64,000 nt of DNA, taken from Chitinophagales bacterium. Lineage in GTDB: Bacteria; Bacteroidota; Bacteroidia; Chitinophagales; Saprospiraceae. How positions within the stretch are numbered: position 1 is the first letter of the stretch; every line of letters starts with the position of its first letter. Of this stretch, positions 43,396-52,479 are shown piece after piece. The stretch covers positions 54,334 through 118,333 of the forward strand of contig JAFLBP010000022.1 of the NCBI GenBank assembly GCA_017303875.1. Direction: 5' to 3'. Made by a program: the position numbers and the translations under genes. The notes beneath the pieces are model-generated. The model did not search any database and was not told where the DNA came from. It saw only the letters and a program-made list of their open reading frames with translations.

Positions 43396-45003
43396 ATGCA
43401 AGAAAAATTGTCAAACCCTTTTAAAAACCTTCATTTGGACGCTCCGGCGTCCATTGTCGTATTTTTAGTTGCGCTGCCCTTGTGCTTAGCGGTTGCCTCG
43501 GCATCCGGCGTTCAGCCTTTTGCCGGTATTATCGCCGGTGCTGTCGGGGGGATTGTAATTGGAATACTGAGCAAATCACCGCTCAGCGTGAGCGGCCCGG
43601 CTGCGGGCCTGACGGTCATCGTGCTGGGAGCAACCAAGCTTTTTCCGGACACGGGCACCTTGCTGCTCGTATTTTTTCTTGCCGGTGTGCTGCAGTTTAT
43701 TCTTGGTCTGATTCGCGCAGGGGTCATCGGGTATTTTATCCCGGATTCTGTAATCAAAGGCATGTTGGCGGCCATTGGCCTGATCCTTATTTTGAAGCAG
43801 ATTCCACACGCGGTGGGCTACGACAAGGATTATGAGGGCGATTTCAATTTTGAACAACCCGACGGCCGGAATACTTTTTCAGAAATCTGGCACCTTATGG
43901 ATGAAAAGCTGACCCTGGGCGCCATCATCATTTCCCTGGTTTCTCTGATTTTCCTATTTTGGTGGGATGCCAGCGCACCCAAACGACGCGGTTTTTTACG
44001 CCTGCTGCCCGGCCCGATTATCGTGGTCGTTTTCGGCGTATTGGCCAACTGGTTTTTTAAATTATATACGCCGGATCTGGCCATTGTCGAGCAGGAGCAT
44101 TTGGTTAATATTCCGGTACCGGATTCTGGCGGCGGTGGCTTTTCAGGATGGTTAAATGCCTTTTTCGGGCAGTTCTCTACCTTGAGTTTTGCAGGTATTG
44201 GTAATATAAAAGTATGGACTACCGCTGCCACCATTGCAGCCGTAGCCAGTATTGAAACCCTGCTTTGTATTGAAGCTGTGGATAAAATTGACCCTTACAA
44301 ACGCGTTTCTCCAACCAATCGGGAGCTCCTCGCGCAAGGTACCGGCAATATGCTTTGCGGCCTCATTGGCGGTATGCCAATGACTTCCGTAATTGTGCGC
44401 AGCTCGGCTAACGTCAACGCAGGTGCGCGCACGCAAGCATCCACCATTCTGCATGGCGTTCTGCTGATTGTGAGCGCAGCCGCTATTCCGGGCCTGCTGA
44501 ACCTGATTCCTTTTTCTGCATTGGCCGCAGTGCTGATTGCAACCGGTTACAAGCTGACCAAGCCCGCGCTGTACAAATCAGAATTCAACAAAGGCTGGTC
44601 GCACTTCATCCCGCTTGTGGTTACCGTGATTGCTATTTTATTCACTGATCTGCTCATCGGCGTACTGATTGGCATCGGAGTAGGCGCCGCATTCACCATT
44701 ATCGGCAACTTCCAGTCGGCCATTCGCCTGGAACAGGATGAAAACGGCAATTACCTGGTTAGCGTCCGCAAAGACCTGTCCTTCATCCACAAATACGAGC
44801 TGAAACGGGTTTTGTACAATATTCCCGACGGCGCTCACGTATGGATTAACCTCAATAAAGCTAATTTTGTCGATCTCGACAACGCGGAAATAATCAAGGA
44901 TTTTATTGAATCGGCCGTTTACCGCGACATTGTGGTCGAGCTTCGGGGCTTGCACGATACCAACACACTCAATTCTGTTAAACGCATTAAAACTAAACAA
45001 TAA
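43396..45003 (+). CDS. SulP family anion transporter, probable bicarbonate transporter
   Basis: 535 residues. The N-terminus DAPASIVVFLVALPLCLAVASASGVQPFAGIIAG (about 15-48) and the segments GPAAGLTVIVLGA, GVIGYFIPDSVIKGMLAAIGLILILKQIPHAVGYD and GNMLCGLIGGMPMTSVIVRSSANVNAGARTQ are typical of the SulP/SLC26 family. About 12 membrane helices are followed by a short STAS-like end (DGAHVWINLNKANFVDLDNAEIIKDF, about 475-535). The TAA overlaps the ATG of a carbonic anhydrase gene (TAATG at 45001-45005). This strongly suggests transport of bicarbonate (BicA-like), coupled to its interconversion with CO2, rather than sulfate. Confidence 0.93.
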   Translation: MQEKLSNPFKNLHLDAPASIVVFLVALPLCLAVASASGVQPFAGIIAGAVGGIVIGILSKSPLSVSGPAAGLTVIVLGATKLFPDTGTLLLVFFLAGVLQFILGLIRAGVIGYFIPDSVIKGMLAAIGLILILKQIPHAVGYDKDYEGDFNFEQPDGRNTFSEIWHLMDEKLTLGAIIISLVSLIFLFWWDASAPKRRGFLRLLPGPIIVVVFGVLANWFFKLYTPDLAIVEQEHLVNIPVPDSGGGGFSGWLNAFFGQFSTLSFAGIGNIKVWTTAATIAAVASIETLLCIEAVDKIDPYKRVSPTNRELLAQGTGNMLCGLIGGMPMTSVIVRSSANVNAGARTQASTILHGVLLIVSAAAIPGLLNLIPFSALAAVLIATGYKLTKPALYKSEFNKGWSHFIPLVVTVIAILFTDLLIGVLIGIGVGAAFTIIGNFQSAIRLEQDENGNYLVSVRKDLSFIHKYELKRVLYNIPDGAHVWINLNKANFVDLDNAEIIKDFIESAVYRDIVVELRGLHDTNTLNSVKRIKTKQ

Positions 45004-45650
45004 TGAAAGCTTACGAACGCCTTTTACTTGAAAACAAAGCCTGGGCCAAAGAAAAAGTCTTTGAAGATCCAGAATATTTTGAACGCTTAGTCAACGTACA
45101 GACACCGGAATTTCTCTGGATTGGCTGTTCCGACAGCCGGGTGCCGCCCAATGAAATTACTCAAACCCATCCGGGTGAAATTTTCATTCACCGCAATATC
45201 GCCAACATGGTGGTGCACACCGACCTCAACATGCTCAGTGTGCTGCAATATGCGGTGGAAGTACTCAAAGTGAAACATATTATTGTTTGCGGACACTACA
45301 ACTGCGGTGGTGTAAAAGCGGCCATGACACACTCTTCGCTCGGCCTGATTAACAAGTGGCTGCGCAACATCAAGGATGTTTATCGCTTTAACCAACAGGA
45401 ACTGGATCAAATTGAAAACTATGACGATCGCATCAATCGCCTGATTGAGCTGAACGTCAAGGAACAGGTTCTGAATATTGCCAAAACCTCCATCGTACAA
45501 CAAGCCTGGAAAAACCGGCATGCGCCGCACCTGCACGGTTGGGTGTATGATCTGCACGATGGCCTCATCAAACCGGTTTTTGAAATGGCGGCAGGTTCGG
45601 CATTGGATCACCCGATTTATGAGTTTCAATGGGACGACCAGGCGCATTAA
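45003..45650 (+). CDS. Beta-class carbonic anhydrase
   Basis: 215 residues, a zinc enzyme interconverting CO2 and bicarbonate. Zinc ligands are visible as C42 (GCSDSRVPPNE), H98 and C101 (VCGHYNCGGV). D44 and R46 form the usual Asp-Arg dyad. The C-terminus contains APHLHGWVYDLHDGLIKPV, the typical end segment. There is no signal peptide, so it is cytoplasmic. It is translationally coupled to the SulP gene and would convert imported bicarbonate for carboxylases or pH balance (inference). Confidence 0.96.
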   Translation: MKAYERLLLENKAWAKEKVFEDPEYFERLVNVQTPEFLWIGCSDSRVPPNEITQTHPGEIFIHRNIANMVVHTDLNMLSVLQYAVEVLKVKHIIVCGHYNCGGVKAAMTHSSLGLINKWLRNIKDVYRFNQQELDQIENYDDRINRLIELNVKEQVLNIAKTSIVQQAWKNRHAPHLHGWVYDLHDGLIKPVFEMAAGSALDHPIYEFQWDDQAH

Positions 45651-45687
45651 GCGTTTGCCTGTATTTTCAAAATTGGATTAAAACACT

Positions 45688-45695
45688 TACCTTTG
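45688..45695 (+). promoter_or_regulatory. -7 box of the Cys-rich protein gene
   Basis: TACCTTTG (TAnnTTTG) ends 9 bp before the ATG at 45705 and overlaps the alternative ATG at 45693, which argues for the later start. The 5' leader would be very short or absent. Confidence 0.5.
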
Positions 45696-45704
45696 CGTGT
45701 ACTC

Positions 45705-46211
45705 ATGTATAAGCGCAGGTATATATTGCCTTTTGTCTGGCTTTGGGCCAGCACCTTGTTTGCCGCCACGGTAGGGTTCACCCTGCACCGCGTCTACTGC
45801 TTTTGTGTGGGCGAAGCACGCATTTCCTGGGTATCCGAAGTGCCGGACGCCTGTGAAGTGGAGAAAGTGGAAAGCTGTGCGCTTACTACAGAAAAAAGCA
45901 CTTGCTGCAGCAAGAAAATACAGGAGCGCAGCTGCTGCAAAAGCAAGGCAGCAGACAGCGAGCATGAAGGCAAATGCAAGGAAAAGCAGGTTCAGTACTT
46001 TAAGTTAAAAACCGATTTTTTCTACAAAAAAATCGGCAATTTTGAGGATTTTTACAAAATTTCTTCGATTTGGGCGCCTGCTGTTCTTGCTTTCCAAAAT
46101 TGTATCCGGCCGGACAATTGCACGCAAACCGCAGCGCAGTTTGAACGCCCTCCCCCCGCAGCACCCTCCGGCAGAGTTATTTGTATTCGCCACGGGGTGT
46201 TCCGCTGTTAG
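45705..46211 (+). CDS. Cys-rich HYC_CC_PP-type exported protein
   Basis: 168 residues from the ATG at 45705 (MYKRRYILPFVWLWASTLFAATVGFTLHRVYCFCVGE). An N-terminal membrane or signal segment ends in the H-x-x-Y-C motif. Two CC pairs (TCCSKK, SCCKSK) and a C-terminal PPPAAP stretch complete the H-Y-C / CC / PP pattern of a small Bacteroidota family found next to TonB receptors. The function is unproven; Cys and His suggest binding of copper or another soft metal. It lies 110 bp before the TonB receptor gene. The C-terminus (SGRVICIRHGVFRC) looks atypical, and a frameshift near the end cannot be excluded. Confidence 0.7.
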   Translation: MYKRRYILPFVWLWASTLFAATVGFTLHRVYCFCVGEARISWVSEVPDACEVEKVESCALTTEKSTCCSKKIQERSCCKSKAADSEHEGKCKEKQVQYFKLKTDFFYKKIGNFEDFYKISSIWAPAVLAFQNCIRPDNCTQTAAQFERPPPAAPSGRVICIRHGVFRC

Positions 46212-46320
46212 TTTTTTGTCGAACCATTGCATTTGCGTTTGTTGCTTCACTGCAGCAAGCGCTAATTCCGTTTATTGCCCCCTGCGGCAATTTTATTCCG
46301 ACAAAAACTAATTTTTTTTC

Positions 46321-48555
46321 ATGAAAAAAATATTTGCCCTGTTCGCATGGCTGCTGCTGGGCGGCAGTCTGTGGGCACAAAGCACACCCGATTCCACCTT
46401 TGTTCAAGGCGTGGTCGCCAATGAAAAAGAAGAGGTGCTCATTGGTGCTTCTGTATACTGGAAAGATACACGTATCGGAACCGTAAGCGATGCCGACGGG
46501 CGCTTCCGCTTGCCGGGCCGCGATAAAGCCGCGCTTTTAGTCGTGCAATACGTCGGGTACACCCCGATTGAAGTAGAGGTATTGCCCGAAGAAAAAAAGC
46601 TGTGGATTGAGCTTTCCGGCGCGGCTGTGTTGAAGGAAGCGGTGGTATCCGGTCATGGTTTTGGCAACGCCGTGTCTACCCTTACCCCGCATAATATTGA
46701 AAGCATCAACAGTAAGGAATTGCGCAAGGCGCCCTGCTGCAATCTTTCAGAAAGTTTTACCACCAACGGCGCTATTGATGTGGCTTATCCCAATGCGCTG
46801 ACGGGCGTACGAGAAATCCAGATGCTGGGCTTACGCGGTATTTACAGCCAGTTTACCCTGGAAAGCCGCCCGACGATGAGCGGCATTGCCACCCCGCTAG
46901 CATTTGAATTTTATCCGGGCACCTGGCTGGAGGGCATTCAGCTGGCCAAAGGCGCCAGTTCGGTGCGCAATGGTTTTAACGGCATGACCGGCCAGATCAA
47001 TGCTGAATTGGTTAAGCCCCATCGGGACAAACCATTTTTCCTGAACCTGTTTACCTCCTCCGAAGGTCGGGGCGAGATGAATCTGCATTTCAATAAAAAA
47101 GGAGAAAAATTGTCGCACGGCCTGTTGCTACACGGAAATCTTACGGAAAACCGCTGGGATATGAACAGCGACAACTTCTACGACGGGCAGCAAAAACGCC
47201 AGGCCAACGCTTTGTACCGGATGTTTTATGAATCGGAAAAAATGTGCGCCCAGTTTAATCTTCAGGCGATTAGCGACTTCCGGCAGGGTGGCCAAATTGC
47301 CGCATTGCCCGGCAGCAGTGAGCTTTTCCGGACCGAGCAACGCAACGAGCGTATTGAAGCCTGGGGGAAATTGGGTATTGAAGGCATCAAGGGCAAACCT
47401 TACAACCAGATGGGTAATATTCTGAGCGCTTCCTGGCATCGGAGTAATGCACAATTTGGCCGCAATACCTACGCGGCTACCCAAACTTCGCTGTACTGGC
47501 AAACCCTCCTGCAAAGCATCATCGGAACCACCGACCACCAGGTGGTGCTGGCGCCTTCCATTCAGTACGACGATATTCAGGAACAGGTAAACGAAAGTGA
47601 TCTGAGCCGTCGGGAATTTGTACCGGGCACCATGCTGGAATACACCTACAGCCGCCCGAACCTGCGTATGGAAATGCCCGATCTGGTGTTGGTATTAGGG
47701 GCGAGGGCCGACTGGAACAGTCGCCTCGGCTGGTTCCTGACGCCCCGTATGAGTGCCAAGTACAACTTCAGCAAATCTGCTTTAGTGCGCGTTTCTGCGG
47801 GTCGTGGCTACCGCTCCCCCAACCTGGTGGCCGAAAACCTCAGCCTGCTGGCCTCCAACCGCAACCTGTCTTTCGCGCAGGATCTGGGCGCCGAAGAAGC
47901 CTGGAATTACGGGGTTAATTATACGCACAACTTCAAGGTATTCAAGCGCAATGCCTCCATCAGTATGGATGCCTACCGCACCGATTTTGTGCGGCAAATT
48001 ATCGTAGATGTGGAGGAGGATTACAGCCAGGTACTGTTTTACAACCTCAATGGTAAATCCTACTCCAACAGCCTGCTGCTGATGTTGCAGTACAACCTGT
48101 TTAAAGGTCTCGACCTGAAAGTAGCTTACAAACGCAACGAAGTACGCAGCACCTATATCGACGGGGAGCAACGCCTTGTACCGCTTGTGGCTGCCCACCG
48201 CGGCTTGTTTACTGCCGACTATATTTTCCCGGGTAAAAAATGGGAAATCAATAGCAGCGTGCAGGTAGTAGGGCCTCAGCGCTTGCCCGACAATTCGCAG
48301 CTCCCGCACGAGTATACCCACGATTTCCCGGCAAAAAGCCCCACTTATCCCTTGTGGAATGCGCAGGTAACGCGCAATTTCAAAAAATTTGAACTCTATC
48401 TCGGCGGCGAAAACATCAACGGTTTCAACCAGCACCACGCCATTATTGCGGCCAATGAACCCTGGAGCCCGTATTTCAACGGTTCACAGATCTGGGCGCC
48501 CATGATGCGCCAGGTGGTATACCTGGGCTTCCGCTACCCGGCGGCCGCCAAATAA
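46321..48555 (+). CDS. TonB-dependent outer-membrane receptor of the metal cluster
   Basis: 744 residues. Signal peptide MKKIFALFAWLLLGGSLWAQ; carboxypeptidase-like domain VQGVVANEKEEVLIGASVYWKDTRIGTVSDADGRFRL (about 28-64); plug with LKEAVVSGHGFGNAV, LRKAPCCNLSESFTTNGAIDVAYPNALTGVREIQMLGLRGIYSQFTLE and IQLAKGASSVRNGFNGMTGQINAEL; then the barrel, ending in VVYLGFRYPAAAK. The APCCNLSESF segment with a CC pair is characteristic of a receptor group that accompanies HYC_CC_PP proteins and heavy-metal genes. No SusD follows. Likely cargo is a metal or metal chelate, possibly copper (inference). Confidence 0.9.
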   Translation: MKKIFALFAWLLLGGSLWAQSTPDSTFVQGVVANEKEEVLIGASVYWKDTRIGTVSDADGRFRLPGRDKAALLVVQYVGYTPIEVEVLPEEKKLWIELSGAAVLKEAVVSGHGFGNAVSTLTPHNIESINSKELRKAPCCNLSESFTTNGAIDVAYPNALTGVREIQMLGLRGIYSQFTLESRPTMSGIATPLAFEFYPGTWLEGIQLAKGASSVRNGFNGMTGQINAELVKPHRDKPFFLNLFTSSEGRGEMNLHFNKKGEKLSHGLLLHGNLTENRWDMNSDNFYDGQQKRQANALYRMFYESEKMCAQFNLQAISDFRQGGQIAALPGSSELFRTEQRNERIEAWGKLGIEGIKGKPYNQMGNILSASWHRSNAQFGRNTYAATQTSLYWQTLLQSIIGTTDHQVVLAPSIQYDDIQEQVNESDLSRREFVPGTMLEYTYSRPNLRMEMPDLVLVLGARADWNSRLGWFLTPRMSAKYNFSKSALVRVSAGRGYRSPNLVAENLSLLASNRNLSFAQDLGAEEAWNYGVNYTHNFKVFKRNASISMDAYRTDFVRQIIVDVEEDYSQVLFYNLNGKSYSNSLLLMLQYNLFKGLDLKVAYKRNEVRSTYIDGEQRLVPLVAAHRGLFTADYIFPGKKWEINSSVQVVGPQRLPDNSQLPHEYTHDFPAKSPTYPLWNAQVTRNFKKFELYLGGENINGFNQHHAIIAANEPWSPYFNGSQIWAPMMRQVVYLGFRYPAAAK

Positions 48556-48668
48556 TTTCGCTACAAAAACAGCGGTGGAAAAAGGAGGTGGGCAGGGCTT
48601 GTCCGGTGACAAAAATCACGCTACGTGCCCTGCCCTTGCCTTTACCTTTGAGCATTAAACCAAGCTTT

Positions 48669-48917
48669 ATGCTCAACAGACTTACCACGGGCTGGAATTT
48701 CCGCCGAATATTATATGTGGCGATGGGCGCCCTGATTGTTTCACAGGCCATTGCCGACAAACAATGGTTCGGCGTGTTTTTTGGCGCCTATTTCGCGTCC
48801 ATGGGCTTGTTTGCTTTCGGCTGTGCGGGCGGGCAATGTGTGCCCGGCAGCCTGAACAATCAACAACGCGCCGATTTTTCGCCTTCCACGACCAAGGTGG
48901 AAGCGGAAGAGCTTTAG
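48669..48917 (+). CDS. Small inner-membrane protein, 82 aa
   Basis: MLNRLTTGWNFRRILYVAMGALIVSQAIADKQWFGVFFGAYFASMG... has two hydrophobic helices with a Gly/Cys turn (FGCAGGQCVPG). Proteins of this kind (DUF2892-like) occur beside TonB receptors and metal-resistance genes in Bacteroidota. The upstream extension to 48588 is rich in Pro/Leu repeats and improbable. The CxxxxC in the second half may bind metal. It is 113 bp after the receptor gene and likely belongs to the same cluster. Confidence 0.7.
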   Translation: MLNRLTTGWNFRRILYVAMGALIVSQAIADKQWFGVFFGAYFASMGLFAFGCAGGQCVPGSLNNQQRADFSPSTTKVEAEEL

Positions 48918-48984
48918 CGCTTGTTTAGAAATATCTGTGATCAAAAATCCGTTATCGCTGTTATAGACATCCGCCACGCTGCGC

Positions 48985-48992
48985 TATATTTG
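48985..48992 (+). promoter_or_regulatory. -7 box of the His-rich protein gene
   Basis: TATATTTG (TAnnTTTG) ends 9 bp before an in-frame TTG at 49002. It lies inside the longer frame that opens at the ATG at 48921, so that ATG is probably not the start. Confidence 0.5.
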
Positions 48993-49001
48993 CATTCGGA
49001 T

Positions 49002-49361
49002 TTGAAAAAACACTTATTGTCATCGCCTTTTAAAGCAGCCCTGCTGCTTGTTTTTTTGCTGAGCGCCTGGCTTGGCAAGGCGACACACGTGTTTTTTGGC
49101 CACGGGCATCACCACCACGAAGAGAAATTGGTTTGTGCCCATGAGACCAGCGACAGCGCCGCACACATACATGATGAACGCTATGCTACCGGCGACTGTG
49201 AACTCTGCGCTTTTGTCCTGAACGGCCCCGATCAATTACCTTTCCTGGAATGGCCGGTACTCGAACAGCCGGTACATTTTTTTGCACTTGCACTACCGAT
49301 CTGGGAAACACCCGTTTGCGCAGCCGTTTTCTCTGCGGCACAACCCGCCCGCGCACCCTGA
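49002..49361 (+). CDS. His-rich exported protein with inferred TTG start
   Basis: From the TTG at 49002 the protein is 119 residues: (M)KKHLLSSPFKAALLLVFLLSAWLGKA, a good signal peptide, then THVFFGHGHHHHEEKLVCAHE, a His cluster with C and E, and CELCAFVLNG. The His-rich stretch and the C-x-x-C suggest binding of zinc or another divalent metal in the periplasm. The frame also opens at ATG 48921, but a consensus promoter box lies in between and the extra residues have no signal-peptide character. It precedes the second TonB receptor by 162 bp. Confidence 0.7.
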   Translation: MKKHLLSSPFKAALLLVFLLSAWLGKATHVFFGHGHHHHEEKLVCAHETSDSAAHIHDERYATGDCELCAFVLNGPDQLPFLEWPVLEQPVHFFALALPIWETPVCAAVFSAAQPARAP

Positions 49362-49523
49362 TTTTTTTGCCGCACTGCGGTATTTTCCTTCCTATTTTTT
49401 CGTGTAGCCGCTCCGTACGTGCGGTAATTCCGGTATATTCTTATACCTGACTATGCTGTATGCGGAGGTTTTTTCCACGCGAACTCGCTGCTTTCTGTGG
49501 CGAATTACCCTGCATAAATTACA

Positions 49524-51869
49524 ATGCGCCACTTATTTTGTTGGAGTGCCCTGCTCTTGTTGCCGGGTACTGTTGTTGCACAGGATTGTCATCTCAGCCT
49601 GCGCGGACACGTGTACGAAGCCGGGATTAACACCCCCTTAGCTTACGCTACTGTTAGCATAAAAGGTATCGGGAAAGGAGCCATTGCCGATGAAAACGGC
49701 TATTTCGCCATTACCGACCTTTGTGAAAACACCCTGTATACCGTGGAGGTAAGCCATGTAGAGTGCGCCCACTACACCCGTGAGCTTAAACTGACAGAAA
49801 ATACGCAAATCGATTTCCTCCTCGAGCACGACAAGGTACTGAATGAGGTACTTATTCGCGAGCGCGCCATTGCACCGCCACCAACGCAGGCAGCCGTAAC
49901 GGTGGATAAAAACGATCTGGAAAATGGCCGTGGCCTGAACCTCGGCGAAACCCTGAAAAAACTACCCGGCGTGAGCCTGCTCCAAACCGGTGCAACCATC
50001 GCCAAGCCGGTTATTCAGGGCCTGCACTCCAACCGCATCGCCATCGTCAACAACAATGTGGTACTGGAAGGACAACAATGGGGCAGCGAACATGCCCCGG
50101 AAGTTGATCCCTTCACGGCCGACCGCATACAGGTTATCAAGGGCGCTGCGGGTATTCGCTACGGTGTAGGTGCAATGGGCGGCGCGGTGGTGATGACGCC
50201 GGCGCCCCTGCGCAAAACAGCCGGCGCAAACGGCTGGCTTTCGCTCGGAGGCTTCTCCAACGGACTGGGCGGCGTAGCTGCCGGCAGCGCCGACTGGCGG
50301 CCGGGCGCCACAAAAGGGCCGGCATTCCGCCTGCAAGGCACCCTCAAACGCAGCGGCAACCTGCGCGCACCCAACTACTGGCTCGGCAACACCGGCGCCG
50401 CAGAAGGCAACCTCTTTGCCATGAGCACCTGGGCGCGCGCGCGGCAGCACCACGAGTTGAGCGCCAGTTATTTCAACCTGAAATTAGGCGTCATGCGCGC
50501 CGCACACGTGGGCAGCCTGGAACAACTTACCGCCGCCATTAATGCCGCCGTTCCGGCAAATAACGACTCCGTTTTTCGCTGGGCCATCCAGCGGCCCTAC
50601 CAGCAGGTGCAACACAGTACCCTGAAATACAACGGTATTTTTCATTGGAACGAAAAATGGAAACTGAATACGCAATACAGCCTGCAATACAACCATCGCC
50701 TGGAATACGATGTGGTGCGCAAAACCGGCGCTGCCGCCACACGCCCGCAGGTGTCGTTCGACTTGTGGACCAATACCCTTGATGCAGCAATTGAACACGA
50801 GCCTATCCGGCATTGGCAGGGCAGCACCGGCATTCAGGGCGTTTACCAGTACAATACCGTAGGACGTGGTGGTTTTATTCCCGATTACACCGGCTTGTCG
50901 GGCGCCTTGTGGTGGAGCGAGCGCTGGCGGCGCTATCCCAATCCCTGGGAAGTAGAATTTGGAGCACGATATGATTACCGCTGGAACCATGCAACGACCG
51001 ATGGCTCCCTGCGCAACCTCGACACAGTGGTTTACTTCGGAGGTTTGTCGGCCACATTGGGTTTGATTTATCATTTGTCGGAACAGTTTTCCCTGACGGC
51101 ACACAGCAGTACCGCCTTCCGGCCGCCGCATGTCAACGAGCTTTTTGCACGCGGCGTACATTTTGCCGCAGGCACTTATGAAGAAGGATTTTCGGGCCTG
51201 CAACCCGAACGCGGCTGGAACAATAACCTGAACCTGCTGTATCAACACGGGCAAACCTATGCAGCCCTGACCCTGTATTACAATCGGATTCAGGACTATA
51301 TTTACCTCAACCCCGGCAAGGAACAGGTACTGACCATTCGCGGGCCATTCCCGGCTTATTACTACCGCCAGGCCGACGCGACCTTGCGAGGTGTGGATGC
51401 CTCGCTGAATCTGCCCCTGCATAAAAACTGGATACTGGAAACCCGCGCTTCTATCCTGCGTGCCGGCAGGCGCGCCAAGGATGAAGTCGGCAATGCGTAT
51501 GAAGACTGGCTGCCCCTGATTTCGCCCGATCGCTTTCAATATGGCTTGCGCTACCTGCTGCCTAAATACAAAGGACAGGAAAGCAAGGGATATGTCAATG
51601 TGTATGCCAGCACTGTGGCGCGCCAGATTCGTATACCCGCTGAAGGATTATTGAAAGCTGCGCCTGCGGCATTTACCCTCTTTAATCTGGATGCCGGATA
51701 CAAAGTACAAATTGGCAAATTCCCCCTTGAAATCGGGATAAATCTTCAAAATTTAGGCAATACCGCCTATCGAAACTACCTCAACTTTTTCCGACTGTTT
51801 GCCGATGAGCCTGGCTTCAATGCAGGCCTGCGCATGAAGCTGCTGTTGGGAAAAACAGGCAACAATTAA
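49524..51869 (+). CDS. TonB-dependent outer-membrane receptor, ZnuD-like
   Basis: 781 residues. Signal peptide MRHLFCWSALLLLPGTVVAQ; carboxypeptidase-like domain LRGHVYEAGINTPLAYATVSIKGIGKGAIADENGYF; plug with LGETLKKLPGVSLLQTGATIAKPVIQGLHSNRIAIVNNNVVLEGQQWGSEHAPEVDPFTADRIQVIKGAAGIRYGVGAMGGAVVM, which resembles the zinc receptor ZnuD and related proteins (QGLxGxRVxVLxxGx...SxDHA). The barrel ends with NAGLRMKLLLG. With the preceding His-rich protein and the following lipoprotein, this fits a zinc or other divalent-metal uptake unit (inference). A sugar role is unlikely because no SusD homologue is adjacent. Confidence 0.9.
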   Translation: MRHLFCWSALLLLPGTVVAQDCHLSLRGHVYEAGINTPLAYATVSIKGIGKGAIADENGYFAITDLCENTLYTVEVSHVECAHYTRELKLTENTQIDFLLEHDKVLNEVLIRERAIAPPPTQAAVTVDKNDLENGRGLNLGETLKKLPGVSLLQTGATIAKPVIQGLHSNRIAIVNNNVVLEGQQWGSEHAPEVDPFTADRIQVIKGAAGIRYGVGAMGGAVVMTPAPLRKTAGANGWLSLGGFSNGLGGVAAGSADWRPGATKGPAFRLQGTLKRSGNLRAPNYWLGNTGAAEGNLFAMSTWARARQHHELSASYFNLKLGVMRAAHVGSLEQLTAAINAAVPANNDSVFRWAIQRPYQQVQHSTLKYNGIFHWNEKWKLNTQYSLQYNHRLEYDVVRKTGAAATRPQVSFDLWTNTLDAAIEHEPIRHWQGSTGIQGVYQYNTVGRGGFIPDYTGLSGALWWSERWRRYPNPWEVEFGARYDYRWNHATTDGSLRNLDTVVYFGGLSATLGLIYHLSEQFSLTAHSSTAFRPPHVNELFARGVHFAAGTYEEGFSGLQPERGWNNNLNLLYQHGQTYAALTLYYNRIQDYIYLNPGKEQVLTIRGPFPAYYYRQADATLRGVDASLNLPLHKNWILETRASILRAGRRAKDEVGNAYEDWLPLISPDRFQYGLRYLLPKYKGQESKGYVNVYASTVARQIRIPAEGLLKAAPAAFTLFNLDAGYKVQIGKFPLEIGINLQNLGNTAYRNYLNFFRLFADEPGFNAGLRMKLLLGKTGNN

Positions 51870-51890
51870 CTTTTTTAAACAATAGCAATC

Positions 51891-52436
51891 ATGTTTTACA
51901 ACACAAAATCCACTGCCAAGGGCATTGCAGCCCTGCTCCTGCTCAGCGCTACCTTTTCTGCATGCGACAAACACGACCATGGAACAGAAGGTGAACTGAT
52001 CACCACCATTCAGGTACATCTTACCGGCCCGGGCCTCGACAAAACCTTCCTCTGGAATGATGAAGACGGCGACGGCGGCAGCGTTCCGGCTATTGACACC
52101 ATCGTTTTACCGCCACTTACCGGCAGCATCACCTGTGAGCTGAGTGTGTTCGACCGCAGTAAAGATCCGGATGAAAATATCACCGAAGAAATTGAAGCAG
52201 AAAGCGCCGATCACCTCTTTACCTATACCATCAACGGCGCCGACTTCAGCATCACTTACGCCGACCAGGATGCAAATGGCAAAAATTTCGGCCTGAAAAC
52301 CCTGTGGGTGAGCGACCAGCCCTCCACCGGCTCCCTGAATATCAAACTTTTCCACGAGCCTTCCGATAAAGGCAACCTCAACAGCCCCGGCGGCGACGAG
52401 GACTTCAACGTAGTATTCCCGGTGGTAATTCGCTAA
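51891..52436 (+). CDS. Lipoprotein following the ZnuD-like receptor
   Basis: 181 residues. Lipoprotein signal IAALLLLSATFSAC (Cys about residue 25), then a DKHDHGTEGELITTIQVHLTG segment with His/Asp at the mature N-terminus. The rest is an acidic, strand-rich domain (FLWNDEDGDGGSVPAIDTIVLPPLTGSITCELSVFDRS, then YADQDANGKNFGLKTLWVS). Similar lipoproteins often follow TonB receptors of this kind in Bacteroidota. It starts 21 bp after the receptor's stop, so the two are almost certainly co-transcribed. It probably sits at the outer membrane and may hand over or capture the substrate (inference). Confidence 0.8.
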   Translation: MFYNTKSTAKGIAALLLLSATFSACDKHDHGTEGELITTIQVHLTGPGLDKTFLWNDEDGDGGSVPAIDTIVLPPLTGSITCELSVFDRSKDPDENITEEIEAESADHLFTYTINGADFSITYADQDANGKNFGLKTLWVSDQPSTGSLNIKLFHEPSDKGNLNSPGGDEDFNVVFPVVIR

Positions 52437-52443
52437 TCATTTC

Positions 52444-52479
52444 AGCGCTTGTCCGGAACTTCAAATCCGGGCAAGCGCT
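52444..52479. terminator. Strong hairpin between convergent genes
   Basis: AGCGCTTGTCCGG (52444-52456) pairs with CCGGGCAAGCGCT (52467-52479) through 13 positions including one T-G, with a 10-nt loop. No T-run follows on either strand, so it may act as a transcription barrier or protect 3' ends. The right arm overlaps the stop codon of the minus-strand gene (TAG at 52480-52478). Confidence 0.6.
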
